Positions 30,912 to 42,565 of a stretch of DNA of 64,000 nucleotides are shown in pieces. Made by a program: the position numbers and the translations under genes. Each line of letters begins with the position of its first letter. The first letter of the stretch is position 1. The stretch is from contig CAJNDS010002233.1 in NCBI GenBank assembly GCA_905221605.1, positions 163,501 to 227,500 of the forward strand, given 5' to 3'. The notes under the pieces were generated by a model. It was given only the letters and a program-made list of their open reading frames with translations, did no database searches and was not told the DNA's origin. This stretch comes from Symbiodinium natans (lineage: Eukaryota > Sar > Dinophyceae > Suessiales > Symbiodiniaceae).

Positions 30912-33900
30912 GTTTGTGGACCCGAACGCCCCAGCAGCCAGTTTTCCACGGTGGTGTGTCCGCGACCGGCCACCAAGACCTGCCTGAGAACTTGAGGAAC
31001 CAAAGAATTGGGTTTAGGGTTCAGGGTTTAGGATTTAGGGTTTTAGGGTTTAGGGCTCATCTATGGGTGTGTGGGCCAGTGCAAGTACTTCTGCAACCTT
31101 GTGTCTGTGTACACGCTTTCATGACAAGGCAGGTGCGTCAGAAGTGGCAGAGCGTGAGTAGCGCCGAGACCAGCCTGTACAGCAAAGAAAACGTGCCGCT
31201 TTGGGATGTTCCCCCTTACACTAGCAGTCCTTAATAGGGATTCTAGTACCCCCTATTATATTCCCTACTCAGGACTGTTAGTATACTACAATCGTCATTA
31301 AGGACTGCTACTACAAAGGGGAACATCCCAACTGCCCCTGCTGAAGGGGACGAGGAGGTTCATCTTTTTTGGCTGCTAGGGAGTTTTTTGGTTTTCATGG
31401 GAAGTGAGGTTAAACCCTAAACCCTCAGCCATAAACCCTAAACCCCCATGGGCTACATCTCCGATGTACATACTACTCCAGGTAGGACCCATAGTGGGCC
31501 CTGATTCCCTTTCTTTAGGGTTTAGGGTCTCTCATAAGCCCCTTCAAGCCAAAAAGGGCACCGTTTTTGTCCTAGGTTACTCTTGGGTTTGGCCACTTGG
31601 GATAGGATGTGTGTTCCACATCGGGTGTACAGTGTACAAGGACCCGACGTAGGTAAAACTCAGCTTGGTCTTGAATCAGCAGCTCCGTGTTTTTGTGAGC
31701 AGCAGAAACCTCGAACCCTAAGCCCTAAACCCTATAGGCCCCCTGAACCCTAACCCCTAAGAAACTGCTCCAAGCAGATGTCAGAATAGAGCAGACAGAG
31801 CAGAGGTCTGCTTCTGTTAGTTTTGAACTTGGAGGGAGGGGGCGGCGGGGGTCCCTGAATGCTTGAAAAGGCCTCGGGAAGTGATAGCGGAAAGATCTTT
31901 CGGGCTATCCAAACCCTAAACCTTAAACCCTAAACCCTAAACCCTGCACCCTAAACCCTAAACCCTAAACCCTGAACCATCCTGATCATATCACTCATGA
32001 TTTGGAACCTCCTTGTCGAGTCCCCTGCCTTGAAAAAACTTCAGCAAAGCCAGCCCGCCTGAACACACAACCAGTTGATGGCCCCCAGCGCATACTATAG
32101 GGGCCTTATTAATTCGAATACGGTTTTGGGGGGTTATTGTATACTTAGTACTATAGTATGGGGACCCTAAGGAGCAATATTAGTTTTTCTTCCGACCCTA
32201 AAACCCTAAACCCTAAACCCTATATTCGTTCAAAACTCTGCAACTCTGACAGGCACCCCGAACGCGAGCTTCTCACCGGCTCGGTCCGAAAGCCCTCGTA
32301 CACGCCCCAGCTTGTTTGTAGGGTTTAGGCTTAGGGTTTAGGGTTTAGGGCTTTAGGGCTTTAGGGTTTAGGGGTTAGGGTTCTTAAGGGAGGGGGGTTC
32401 AAGGGCGGTCTGTAGCCCAAGGTTCTCTAACACTCCCCACTGCTCCCTAAGGCTCCCGAAGCTTCCCTAAGTTTCCCCAGGCTACCCCCCATGAACCCCC
32501 CTCCCTTAAGAACCCTAGACCCTAGACCCTAAACCCTAAAACCTAAACCCTAAACCCTAAACCTAAACCCTAAACCCTAAACCCTAAACCCTAAACCCTA
32601 AACCCTAAACCCTAAACCCTAAACCCTAAACCCTAAACCCTAAACCCTAAACCCTAAACCCTATCAAAAGCTCTGGGGCACTCTGGGGCTTCAGGGAGCG
32701 TCCGGTGGGGGGAGGTCACCCTTGAGTGGCCCAAATAGGCTCTATGGAGTTTGGGGCTGAGGGTTGAAAACCCCCACATTCTTAGGGATTGAGGGATTTA
32801 GAGTTTAGGCTGTAGGGTTTAGGATTCAGAGCGTCTGGGGCGTGCAGCCGATGAAGGTAGTATATCCTCATGTCCTAAACCTGCCCAGATGTAGGGAGGG
32901 TCAAGACTTGACGTGGCACTTCGCCCGAAACCCGAGGCGCCCCAAACTGCCCCCATTTAGGGAAGATTGAGGCTTAAGCTGAGGAAAAACCAAGACTCCA
33001 AGATCTTCAAGCCACCTGCTTCTAGAGTTCCCCCCAGGCACAGCACCCTTGGTGGCGCAGCCGAAGCTAGAGGGCGTCTGCCCGGCCGTGGTTTTGTGCC
33101 GGCCGCGAGCATCAGGGACATTGGGCTACACCCCAATAGTGTTTAGGGTTTAGGGTTCGGGGTTTAGGGTTTCGGGTTTAGGGACACCCTAAACTCCCTA
33201 AACCCCCTCACCCCCCCCCCCCCATCTCAGGGTACGTAGTCACATGGTCTCTTATATGGCCCTTAAAAAGGGGACCCCTTATATACGGGCCCATACATCA
33301 GAAGGGCCATTTTAAGGGACCAGGAATCTACCCTTTGGCCGAAGCACCATAAACCTCCTAAGCCCTAAACCCTAAACCCTAAACCCTAAACCCTAAACCC
33401 TAGACCCTCCTAAGCCCTCAACCCTCAGCCCTAAATGGCTCAAGCTTACGGCTGCGGGCCGAAGCGTCATCTGGAAGTCTGCAACTCGGAAGCTGGTCGG
33501 AGTGCCTCTAGAACGTACCCGAATGCAGCTTAGGGTTTAGGGTTTAGGGTTTAGGGTTTAGGGTTTAGGGTTTAGGGTTTAGGGTTTAGGGTTTAGGGTT
33601 TTTACAGTGGTAAGATGCAGAGCTTCCCAACTCACGAACTCGAAGCCCCAAGTCCAAACTCCTGGGTCCCCAGACCTTCTTCCAAACTTCACATCCTCTC
33701 GGCACATCGCTGATCATGAGCGGGTATACCCACGCCTCACACTTCCGATTCGCCTCCGGCCGTGAGGGTTTAGGGTTTAGGGTTTAGGGTTCAGAGTTTA
33801 GGGTTTAGGGTTTAGGGTTTTGGCTCGAGACACCCTCGAAGCTGGAGCCTCAAAGCCCGAATCTTCGAAGCCCTAACCGGCCTAACCCCCCCCCCCCCCA

Positions 33901-36395
33901 AAAAAAAAAAACAACAACAAAACAAGCAGAATCCAAAGCCTCAAAGGGCCTCCTTCAGCAGTCAGCCCGCAAGCCCCCGAAATCTTAAACCCTTTAGCAA
34001 TAGAAAGGTTGTAGGAGATCGGGTTTATTAGTGGGTTTAGGCAAAAATTTGGGTACCCTGAGCCTGAGTCCTATAATAATTAAGCCCCATACGTTCAATC
34101 CGGCAGAGGGTTTTTGAAGCGCTGCCTCTGAAGAAACACATGAAATAATTAGGGTTCATATTACTGTTATTGGAATATAAGCCCTGCTGCACATGATGTT
34201 GCTAGCAGCCAGGCGCACGAGCGGCGAGTGCCCAGCAAGACGGAAGCCATAGCGGAGGAGAACCCCAAAACCTTACAACCCTAAACCCTACACCCTAAGC
34301 CCTAGGCCTAAACCCTACGCCCTAGCCCTAAACCCTACACCCTGAAGCCGAAATCCTAAGCGAACCCCAGACAGCCGGTACACGTGGGATGTTGTACTCC
34401 TTACATAATCCCACCTTTAGTTCCCTCTCGGATACTGGACAACTAAGTGGGCGTGTGACTTCGATACCGCAGGGGGTTTACTTGAAGGTTCACGGGTACT
34501 TGTAACCTAGGCAGGCCCTTGGGACATTTTATATTTTCCCTTACTGGGTTTAAGAGGGTCATATTCAGGAATATTTTTCAGAGGGTTTTAAGGGCCATCC
34601 TAGTAACCTCAATATAAGTCTACTTATCATCTCCTAGAGGACTTGGCGGGCTTGTAAGCACAGAAACCCCAAATCCCGAACCTCCAAGTAGGGTTTAGGG
34701 GCCCTTTAGGAGCACTCTACATCCCCACAATGTCCAACATATCCCTTACACAACCCTCAGCTTCGATGATATACCCTTTCTTATTCTGTGCCACTACCTG
34801 AGAGCTCCCTCCTGAAAGCATCCTTTGCTATGCCTTTTTCTCCGAGGACTGTTCGTAGTAGGTCTCGAGGTTAGGAAAGAGCCTAGACACCGTTTTTTCA
34901 TGTAAGGTTGTTTTTGCAACCTGCTTCGCAATCTGCAGAAGACAAACCGAGCGAGACGCACATTTTCGACAACAAAACGAGCGAGACCTTCATTTTCCAA
35001 GCTTTTGGTCGAATATGTGCGTTTCGCTCAATTTTGTGTTCAATATGGTGTTTCGCCTGAGTTTTTGATCGATAATTGACCTTTAGCTTGAGACGTTCGT
35101 CGAAATCAGCGTCTGGGAGGGATTCAGCTTTACAAAATGGCGTCAGGGGGGAATTCAGCTTCATAATTCGGCGTCGGGGGGGCTTCAGCCTCACGCCGAA
35201 GTTCAGCAGCAGGGGACAATTCGGCGTCACCGCGCAGTTCAGCGTCAAGCAATGGGGCGTCACAATTCCCCCACCTCGGCGGCCGCCCTGTTTAAAGTAA
35301 CAAGTCGAGCTGTATCAATGTTGGAGCTACCTACAGAGTCGAAAGTAGGGCTTCCATGATAGGAATTACTCTTCTGGTTTGGGTAAGTGGTGCCCATATG
35401 GGTACTTAGGACGCTTTGGGCTGTACTTAAGCAATACCTTCGTGGCCCAGTGGTGCCCGTTACCCTCTTTTTGGTTATGGGCTCCCTTATGAAGTAGCCA
35501 ACCCCAAAAAAGGGTGCCCTTATTGTGATATAACCCTAAACCCTAAACCCTACTGGGCTACGAGGATACAGCAAGAGAGAAGAGCTGAGGGCCCGTCGAC
35601 GATTGCAACTTGGACCCGCCGCGCGCGCGCGCGACTTGAAAGTGAGCAGAGGATGCTGGACCACAAGACAGTGGAGTGGCCACCCTAAACCCTAAACCCT
35701 AAGCCCTAAACCCTAAACCCTAAACCCTAAACCCTAAACCCTATGGCCGGACCGCCAGCTCAAACTCAGGCCAGCAGCTCACATCCGCGCGGAGGCAGAA
35801 CGGGCAGACCTAGTGTGGACGATGTTGCACAAACCGACAGTGGCCACCTCCGAACACGACGGCCTCCGAGAGCAGTAGGGTTGAGGGTTTAGGGAATAAG
35901 GTTTAGGGCCTAGGGTTTAGGGTTTAGGGTTTTAGGGTTTAGGGTGAAATCTTCTCACTTTCATGGGGGCATCCTGGGAGGACATCGGCCAAACGCAAGT
36001 TCCTCAACCTACCGTGTGCGGGCAAGGCGCGCTCGGGGGGCGGCCAGGGCGGGCCGGCAAACGACCGAAACCCTAAACCCTAAATGCGGCTTAGGGTTTA
36101 GGGTAAACCCTAGACCCTAAACCCTCAACCCTTCAGGTTTTTTTTGGGTTTAGGGCTCAAGCCTTCCTACCCAAAGTCCATATACCCTTGTGATCCAGGT
36201 GTGGCGCCTTGGGCACCCTGAAAACCTACAAGCCCAAAGCCAAGCCCTGTAAACCCTTCTATCCCGTTAAAACCCTAAACCCTAAACCCTAGCCCTAAAC
36301 CCTAAACCCTACACCCTGTACCCTGGTAAGGTGGCATCTCCTCCACCTCCGCCACGCTGAACCCCTCCCCTTGGTGGGCAGACGTCGTGGGCTAA
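30912..36395 (+). CDS. Unrecognised protein, about ten exons, with repeated (S/G)YT(P) motifs
   Basis: Coding islands chosen by open frame, GC3 and matching phases: 30912-31005 (TPQQPVFHGGVSATGHQDLP), 31133-31203 (VRQKWQSVSSAETSLYSKEN), 31331-31357 (TAPAEGDEE), 32253-32317 (ELLTGSVRKPSYTPQLV), 33038-33138 (LVAQPKLEGVCPAVVL, ending GTLGYTPI), 33445-33528 (LTAAGRSVIWKSATRKLVGV), 33674-33766 (TSLIMSGYTHASHFRFASGR), possibly 34209-34256 and 35650-35681, 35759-35875 (RAEAERADLVWTMLHKPTVA), 36331-36395 ending WWADVVG and TAA. Possible earlier exons lie at 29918-29945 and 30156-30190. The 31204-31330 intron is a TIR element. The recurring short YTP/GYT motifs recall small microtubule-associated ciliary proteins, but that is only an impression; no family is assigned. 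Confidence 0.5.
31204..31330. mobile_element. TIR element, TGGGATGTTCCCC family, acting as an intron
   Basis: Ends TGGGATGTTCCCCCTTACAC and AAAGGGGAACATCCCA; the inner words TAGCAGTCCTTA and AAGGACTGCTA are also inverted. The open frame joins across it as ENVPL/TAPAEGDEE. Confidence 0.7.
32091..32159. mobile_element. Short palindromic element, CATACTATAG ends
   Basis: GCATACTATAGGGGCC at the left and ACTATAGTATGGGG at the right, 70 bp, no other copy noticed. Confidence 0.5.
32383..32525. mobile_element. TIR element, AGGGTTCTTAAGGGAGG family
   Basis: A 25-bp inverted repeat: AGGGTTCTTAAGGGAGGGGG at the left and CCCCCTCCCTTAAGAACCCT at the right. The interior is a series of CTCCCTAAG-like words. 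A relative with a 42-bp tandem duplication of its left arm lies at 61535-61680. Confidence 0.75.
33230..33336. mobile_element. TIR element, CTTAGGGTAGTTAC family, diverged
   Basis: GGTACGTAGTCACATGGTC at the left; TTAAGGGACCAGGAATCTACC at the right. Confidence 0.5.
34490..34688. mobile_element. CTTGGAGGTTCATGG-family element containing a second element
   Basis: Outer ends CTTGAAGGTTCACGGGTACT and CCTCCAAG. The interior carries the words CCTAGGCAGGCCCTTGGGA and TTACTGGGTTTAAGAGGGTC, which also occur at about 10100-10160 and 56838-56900 without the outer ends. Confidence 0.6.
34700..35437. other. Telomere-repeat-free block with short degenerate repeats
   Basis: No telomere-like repeats and no convincing exon. 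Two imperfect repeats catch the eye: an ACAAA(C/A)CGAGCGAGAC unit (about 34933-34995) and several copies of GGCGTC(A/G)GGGGG plus TTCAGC (about 35105-35260). Open frames exist on both strands without GC3 bias. A decayed mobile element is the most likely explanation. Confidence 0.3.
35438..35564. mobile_element. TIR element, CTTGGTAGCCC family, interrupted by a telomere-like tract
   Basis: Left end CTTCGTGGCCCAGTGG and right end CTGGGCTACGAGG. Between the usual GTGATAT word and the right end lies an insertion of three CCCTAAA units (about 35532-35551). Confidence 0.7.
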
Positions 36396-37579
36396 GCTGG
36401 CGCAGGGGGTTTAGGGTTTAGGGTTTATAGGGTTTAGGGTTTAGGGTTTAGGGTTTAGGGCAATGGCTCAAACCCTAAAGCCTCAAGGCCCTAAGCCCCA
36501 AATAAGCCGCAAAGCCCTAAAGCCCTGAAGCCCTGAAGCCCTGAAGCCCTGAAGCCCTGAAGCCCTGAAGCCTCAAGCCTCAAGTTTCCCTCATCTAGGG
36601 CTTAGGCGGGCTTAGGAGGGTTTTCGGGGTTTAGGGCGTTTAGAGTTCGTAGGGCTTACATGGCTTCTAGGGCTAAACTTTTAAACCCTAAGCCCGAAAC
36701 CCGAAACCCGAAACTTGGGGGGGGGGGGGGGGCCCTATGTAGGCCCGGCCATAAGCCCCTGAGACCCGAACAGCTCTCAAGCCTGCAGGGCGTTGATCTA
36801 AATTCTGGGGTTTAGGGTTTAGGGTTTAGGGTTTAGGGCCGTTCGAAAAGGGAGGGAGGTTTAAGTCTGTGGCCAGGACTGACCCTGAGCCCCGTATAGG
36901 ATGTATTCATAGGGATTTAGGGTTTAGGGTTTTAGTGTTTAGGGGTAGGGAAGTTGCTGTCGACCCCATGTTAAAACTAGTCCCTGCAAACCCTAGAGAT
37001 GTCCTGTTCAATATACTTTCCAAGCCTCCCTCCCCTCTGACCCTGAACCCTAAACCCCAAACCCTAAACCTCAAACTCCCTGAGAGTCGACCATGATGTT
37101 GGTAGGGGGCTCTTTAAGCCCCACACTAGGAACCCCCTTATTCCCCTTTTTGGGGGGTGTAGGTCCCCTTAACTTACAGGCCTAAACCCTAAACCCTAAA
37201 CCCCAAACCCTAAACCCCCTTATTCCTTTTTTTTTTTGGGGGGGGGGGGGGGGGCGGCTTAGGTTCCCTTATGGGCCCCCTTAAGCCATGAAAGTTCACA
37301 ACTTTTGATTCCTAGGCTACTGTTGGGGTCTAACGGTTTAAGGTTTAGGGTTTAGGGTTTAGGGTTTAGGGTTTAGGGCTAAGGACCCACCCCCGGCTCA
37401 AAATCTATGCTGCCTTTGGGGCTACTACTTTGAAGGGTTTGGGGTTTCGGGTTTAGGGTTTATAGGGTTTAGGGGAGCCCCAAGCCCGAAACCTTCAGCC
37501 TCGCTGTAGGTGGCTCAAGCTAAAGGCCTGCCCCTCACTTCACGCATCCTCTCATTTAGCCCCCCGGCCCACAGACACC

Positions 37580-40500
37580 ATGTTCCTCCGTTCTCGCGCC
37601 CTGGCTGCAGAAGTTTGAGAGGAGAGGCGAATGAACAGGAGATGCTCTGGCGTAGCTTGTGTTGGCGAGAGCTGTTCCCGTAGCAGTTCACAGAGCATCC
37701 TTCTCGCAGAGCCATTGCAAGTCCAAACCCTAAACCTTAAACTTAAAACCCTAGCACCGAAATCCGCCGCAAGGCATTCTGCGTGTGGCTTGGCTGCAAT
37801 GAGCTGCATTTTATCCCCCCCCCTCACACCTGTCTCTCTGACTTTGCCACACACACACACACTGAGACCAGCATCCGCGCCTTTGTCCAGCGCAAGTTGA
37901 ACCCCTGCTTGTCCCTTGTAATCCCCTTAAAGCTAAAAGGGTACCCGTTTTTGTTCCTAGGTTACTCCTGGGTCTATAGTCAAGCTTCTCCCAGGCGGGT
38001 GGGGGTGGCGGCATCCTCGACAAGATGTTGCCGGGCTACAAGGCGCGGGGTTTGCAGATCTTCGGGGGGAGAACAGGGCTGTGTGCCCTAAACCCATCAA
38101 CCTTTATAATTACGGTTTAGGGTTTAGGGTTTAGGGGTTTAAGGCTACAACCCCACAAGCCTACAAAGCCTGCAAGCCAAACATACAAACAACCCCAAAG
38201 CCCCACGCTAAACTCGAAGCCCCTGAGCCCTACAACCCCAAAGCCCAAGCCCCCAAGCCCTAACCCTCAGCGCCCTAAACCCCCTCAGCCCTAAGCTCCC
38301 TCAGAACCCAGAAGCGCCAAAGTCGCCAAAGACGCACGAACACCCACCACACCCTAAACTCCCCAAGCGGTGAAAAAGGGGGGGGGGGGGGGTCAACCAC
38401 AATCAGAAGACCTTTTATTGTTCTCTTAACAAGGATAGGAAGGTTCGGGGTCCCAAACCCTAAACTCTACATCCCGAACCCTAAACTCCAAACCGGCCCA
38501 AACTCGAAACCCTAAACCCTAAACCCTAAACCCTAAACCCTAAACCCTAAACCCTAAACCCTAAACCCTAAACCCTAAACCCCAATGTTTGGAATCTCCC
38601 CGATGAGAGAAGAGCACCCAGAGTCGAAGGAAAAGATTTGGGCGAGGCTGCCGCAGGGCGTCAAGGAGTACCAGGCGAATTTGGGTTTTTTGAGGTTTGT
38701 TTAGGGCGTGTTAGGGTTTAGGGTGTAGGGTGTAGGGTTTAGGGTTTAGGGTTTAGGGCTTTTGGTGTAGGGCTTTCAGGAGATGTAGCCTTAGCGGGTT
38801 GAAGGTCCGGGCGTTTAGGAGTCATGTTGGCTTGTGTCTCGGCTTCTGGCGCCTAGGCTTTGTAAGGTTGCAGGGTTTAGGATGAGGGTTCGCAGGCGTT
38901 AATTTGGCTGAAGAGGTTGAAGGCGTTGTAGTCTAGAGCTCCAAGGGAGCTTTGGGCGAGTAGGGCTTCAGTTCTAAGAGCTACAGGGCTGGAGGGCTTA
39001 TGACACATTGGGCTCATGTGAGCTTGTAAGAGCTGAGGGTTTCGCCCCTAAAGACATGAACCCTAAACCCCAACACTAAGATTTAAGGTTTGGGGGGGTC
39101 ATGAGATTTCGGGCTCGGGGGGATGAGGGCGAAGGGGCATTCAGGAGGCGGCTGTTTGCTACTTTTGAGATTTCAAGGGGGGGGGGGGGGGTGGGGGGGA
39201 TCTGGAAGCCAAATGACTCCGCATACCGCTGAACTTTGAAACCCTAGACTCTGAAGAGCCGACAATGACACCGACCGAGGTGAAAAGCGCCAACAGTGCC
39301 TTCGAAAGCCACATCAAGCAGCACAAGACTTGGCAAGGCCGGTGCTGGGGGGCCGGGTTTTAAGGTTGAGGGTTGAGGGTTGGAATGTTCTACCCTTATA
39401 GTAGGAGGTACTGTAATGTGACATGTAAGCCCTAAACCCGAAACCCTAAACCCCAAACCCTAAACCATAAACAGGATCCCCCACCCCTTTTTCCCCTTAG
39501 TTCTTAAGAGTTGAGGGTTTGGGGCTTCGGGTTTAGGGTTTTTGGGTGTAGGGGCTTCCAAGGTGACCGGCTCACGATCCTCAGCGTTTTCGGCGTTTAG
39601 GGTTCAGATGTGATTCAAAGACTATAGGGGTCGGAATATTTACGAATAGAGTTCTCTTATGGTCCCTATATAGATATACGATAATAACCTGCCCAAACCC
39701 TGTTCTAATATTAAGGCCCCTTGATTATACAGTGCAGGGTCTCGGGGTCCAGTGGTTTAGGTTGGGATGTTCCCCTTTGTACTAACAGTCTTAGTCAAGA
39801 TCATCGTGCTCCAGATTTTTAATCCCGATTAAGTTAAGGACTTGGTATAAGGGGGAGCATCCCAATCGTTGGGTCAAGTGCTTTAGGGTCCCTGCACCCT
39901 AAAAAGACTGGCCAAGGCTGAGAGTTGACTTAGATTTGAAAGGCAAAGCTCAAAAGACAGGGTATGAGCTGTGAGCAACTTGAAGCTGCAGAACTTTGTT
40001 GCATGATTGGAGAACTACTTTTTCTTGTTTCTCAATGTTATGAGATTCTCTGGGTGGGTGGGTGTTATATCAGAGCCGTAAATATATCTTTACTATACCT
40101 GAACCCTAAACTCGAAACCTAAAGCCTAAACCCCCCCTCCTCCCGCAGGCTACCTCCTGGCCTGGAAGGAGCCGAGCATGCACGGGCTTTTCGAGTTCGA
40201 GGGGTGGGAGAGGTTTCGCCCCAAACACTAAACCCTAAACCCTAAACCTTAAACCCTAAAGCCTAAACCCTAAACCCTAAACCCTAAAGCCTAAACCCTA
40301 AACCCTAAGCCCTAAGCCCTAAAACCTAAACCCTAAACCCTGAACCCTAAACCCTAAACCCTAAACCCCAAACCCTAAACCCCTCAAACCCTGTTGGGCA
40401 TCCTGAAGCGGCGAGGACATGGAGGCCAGCTTCGCGCCGTCGCAGAAGTATCGGAAGCAGGCGGTGGACTGGCGAAGGCACCAGAGTGCCACCTTCAGTT

Positions 40501-42565
40501 TAGGGTTTACGGTTCACGGTTTAGGGTTTCTAGTGTTTTTAGGGTTCAGAGGGTTCAAAGGGTTCAGAGGGTTTAGAGGTCGTGTAGGGTTTCGACTGTT
40601 TAGAGGGTTTAGAGGGTTTACAGGGTTTATGCGGTGTATGGGGTTTAGGGCTGCCCCCCCCCCCCCAGACGCCTTCCTAAATCCTAAAGCCCAGAGCTCT
40701 AAACCCTAACCCTAAAGCTCTGAACAGTGAGCCCTAAACCCTAAACCCCACGTCCTCAACCCTCTTAGTTGTAGAGCAGGCAACCTTTAACCTTTTTGGG
40801 GTAATAGAATCCCCTTATAATCCCAAACGTTAACCTTTAGTTCCCCTAGGTACTGGACAACTAGGCCCTAAACCCTACGAGGACCGAGACGCTCCGCCTT
40901 GGGGCTTTTCGGCTTTCTAAAGCCTCCGCGGGGTTTAGGGTTTAGGGTTTAGGGTTCAGGGTTTAGGGTTTTTGGGGTTCCGGGCGTAGGCTGATTTTTA
41001 AGTAGGTTAAGTTTGCCATGTTCCGTTGGCTGGCAGGCAGATGGAGCGTGGCACCATGCACTACGGCCGCTGGTGCTCTCCCCACGCTGGGCTTTTGACC
41101 CTAGACTCTTTAAACCCTGCACCCTAAACCCTAAACCCTAAACCCCTATAGGGTGAAAGCGCCGAACGCTGAGCTCCTCAACTCTGACCAGCTAAGCCCC
41201 TTAATAGGTACGAGGGCCCCAACAACACGGACTACCGCCCGGGCAACACCCACGACCGCCTTACCGCGGATCCGCCTGGAGCCCCAGGAAGATCTCAAGG
41301 CTTGGAGTTAGAATGAGGGTTTAGGGTTAATAGGGAATAAGGTTTAGGGTTTAGGGTTTAGGCGGGTGGGGGGGTGGGGGGTGGGAGGGGTGGGAGAGAG
41401 GCATTTAAAGGGCTTTGGTTTTGTTTTTTTTTGGGGGGGTGTCTACGTAGTTTGCACTTGGGTGGATCCCGAAGCATGAATCTTGAGGAGAACATGAAAC
41501 CTTACTAGGTTGGCGGTTTGGATATTCGAGCTTTCCTTATTTGGGTTTATACGGGGCCCTACATATACATGTACATAACACCTTATTCTACTTATGAAGG
41601 CCACTCAGTTGCACTCTAAACCCGAAAGCCGAAACCCGACCCCCCAACCCGAAGCCCTTAACTCCAACTAAGCGCCCTGAATCCTGGAAGTCCAGAACGA
41701 AACCGGCCCAGGATTCCGGCTAGGGATGGGTTTAGGGTTTACGGTTTAGGGTTTAGGGTTTAGGGTTTAGGGTTTAGGTTTTGGGAGGTTTCTGGTCGAA
41801 GGTGTAGTCTATAGGGTTCAGGAGAGTGTTGAGGTCTGGGGTTCAAGGGTTGTGGTTTAGGGACTTTGGATTTCTGGCCGTGGGGTTTAGGGATCAGGGT
41901 TTTGGGTTTCAGGCTCAGGGCATAAGGTCGATCTTGGGGTTTCTGGCGTTGAGGTCCTTCTATCGGCGTAGGGCTAGTAAAGTGCAGGGCTGAGTGGTTT
42001 AGGGTTTAGGGTTTGGGGTTTAGGGTTCAGGTTTGGGGTTTAGGGTTTAGGGTTTGGGGTTTAGGGTTTCGGGTTTAGGGTTTGGTGTTTGGGGTTTGGG
42101 GCCAGCGTCTCCTCGGAAACCAGCTCAGGCGCGCTCCCTTCACTGAGGCGGAGTGGGAGGAGAGGAAGCAGCACAGGTGGCTTTGCAGGGGTTTGGGGAG
42201 ATCCTCTGTGGTGGGTTCAGCACGGTGGCTTTGTCTGTGGTGGGTTCAAGGGTTTAGGGTTTAGGGTTCGGGATTCAGGGGCTTCAGGGGCTTCGGGGGT
42301 TTTAAGGTTTTCAGGGGTTGTAGGGCTTTAGGGGGAAGAGTGTTCTGGGGGGTCTAGGGTGTTAGGGGTTTTGGTGGGGCGTTCTTCGGGATTCAGGGGC
42401 TCAGGGTTTTAGGGCTTCAGGGGCTTTAAGGGTTTTTTGGGCCTTGTGGGTTTTTGGGGTTTCAGGGGCCTTCTAGGCGTTTTGGAGTTTTAGGGGTCAG
42501 GGTTTGGGGTCTGGGGTTTGCAGGTCTACCTAGTGTGGAGATTCGGCTTGGTTGCGTTTTGAGCT
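37580..42565 (+). CDS. Unrecognised protein with mitochondrial-type N-terminus, about nine exons
   Basis: A first exon 37580-37610 (MFLRSRALAA) looks like a mitochondrial presequence. Further islands: 37755-37896 (IRRKAFCVWLGCNELHFI ... ETSIRAFVQRK), 37995-about 38069 (GGGGILDKMLPGYKARGLQI), 38608-38674 (HPESKEKIWARLPQGVKEYQ), 40149-40210 (YLLAWKEPSMHGLFEFEGWE), 40416-40498 (ASFAPSQKYRKQAVDWRRHQ), 41037-41090 (MERGTMHYGRWCSPHAG), 41208-41306 (YEGPNNTDYRPGNTHDRLTA), 42129-about 42176 (RAPFTEAEWEERKQHRW), and perhaps a last exon 42526-42565 (VYLVWRFGLVAF, TGA). The 41090|41208 join uses a GC donor and preserves frame. Aromatic and charged content suggests a small organellar complex subunit, but I recognise no family. 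Grouping into a single gene is an inference from order and spacing. Confidence 0.42.

Noticed and set aside
35958-36066. Possible exon or start codon (MGASWEDIGQ...)
   Set aside because: Two other frames are equally open and the flanking arrays are in the wrong order (G before, C after), so no exon was called.
37515-37860. Minus-strand open frames of 66-102 codons
   Set aside because: They overlap the plus-strand first exons of the 37.6-kb gene and show no better coding bias.
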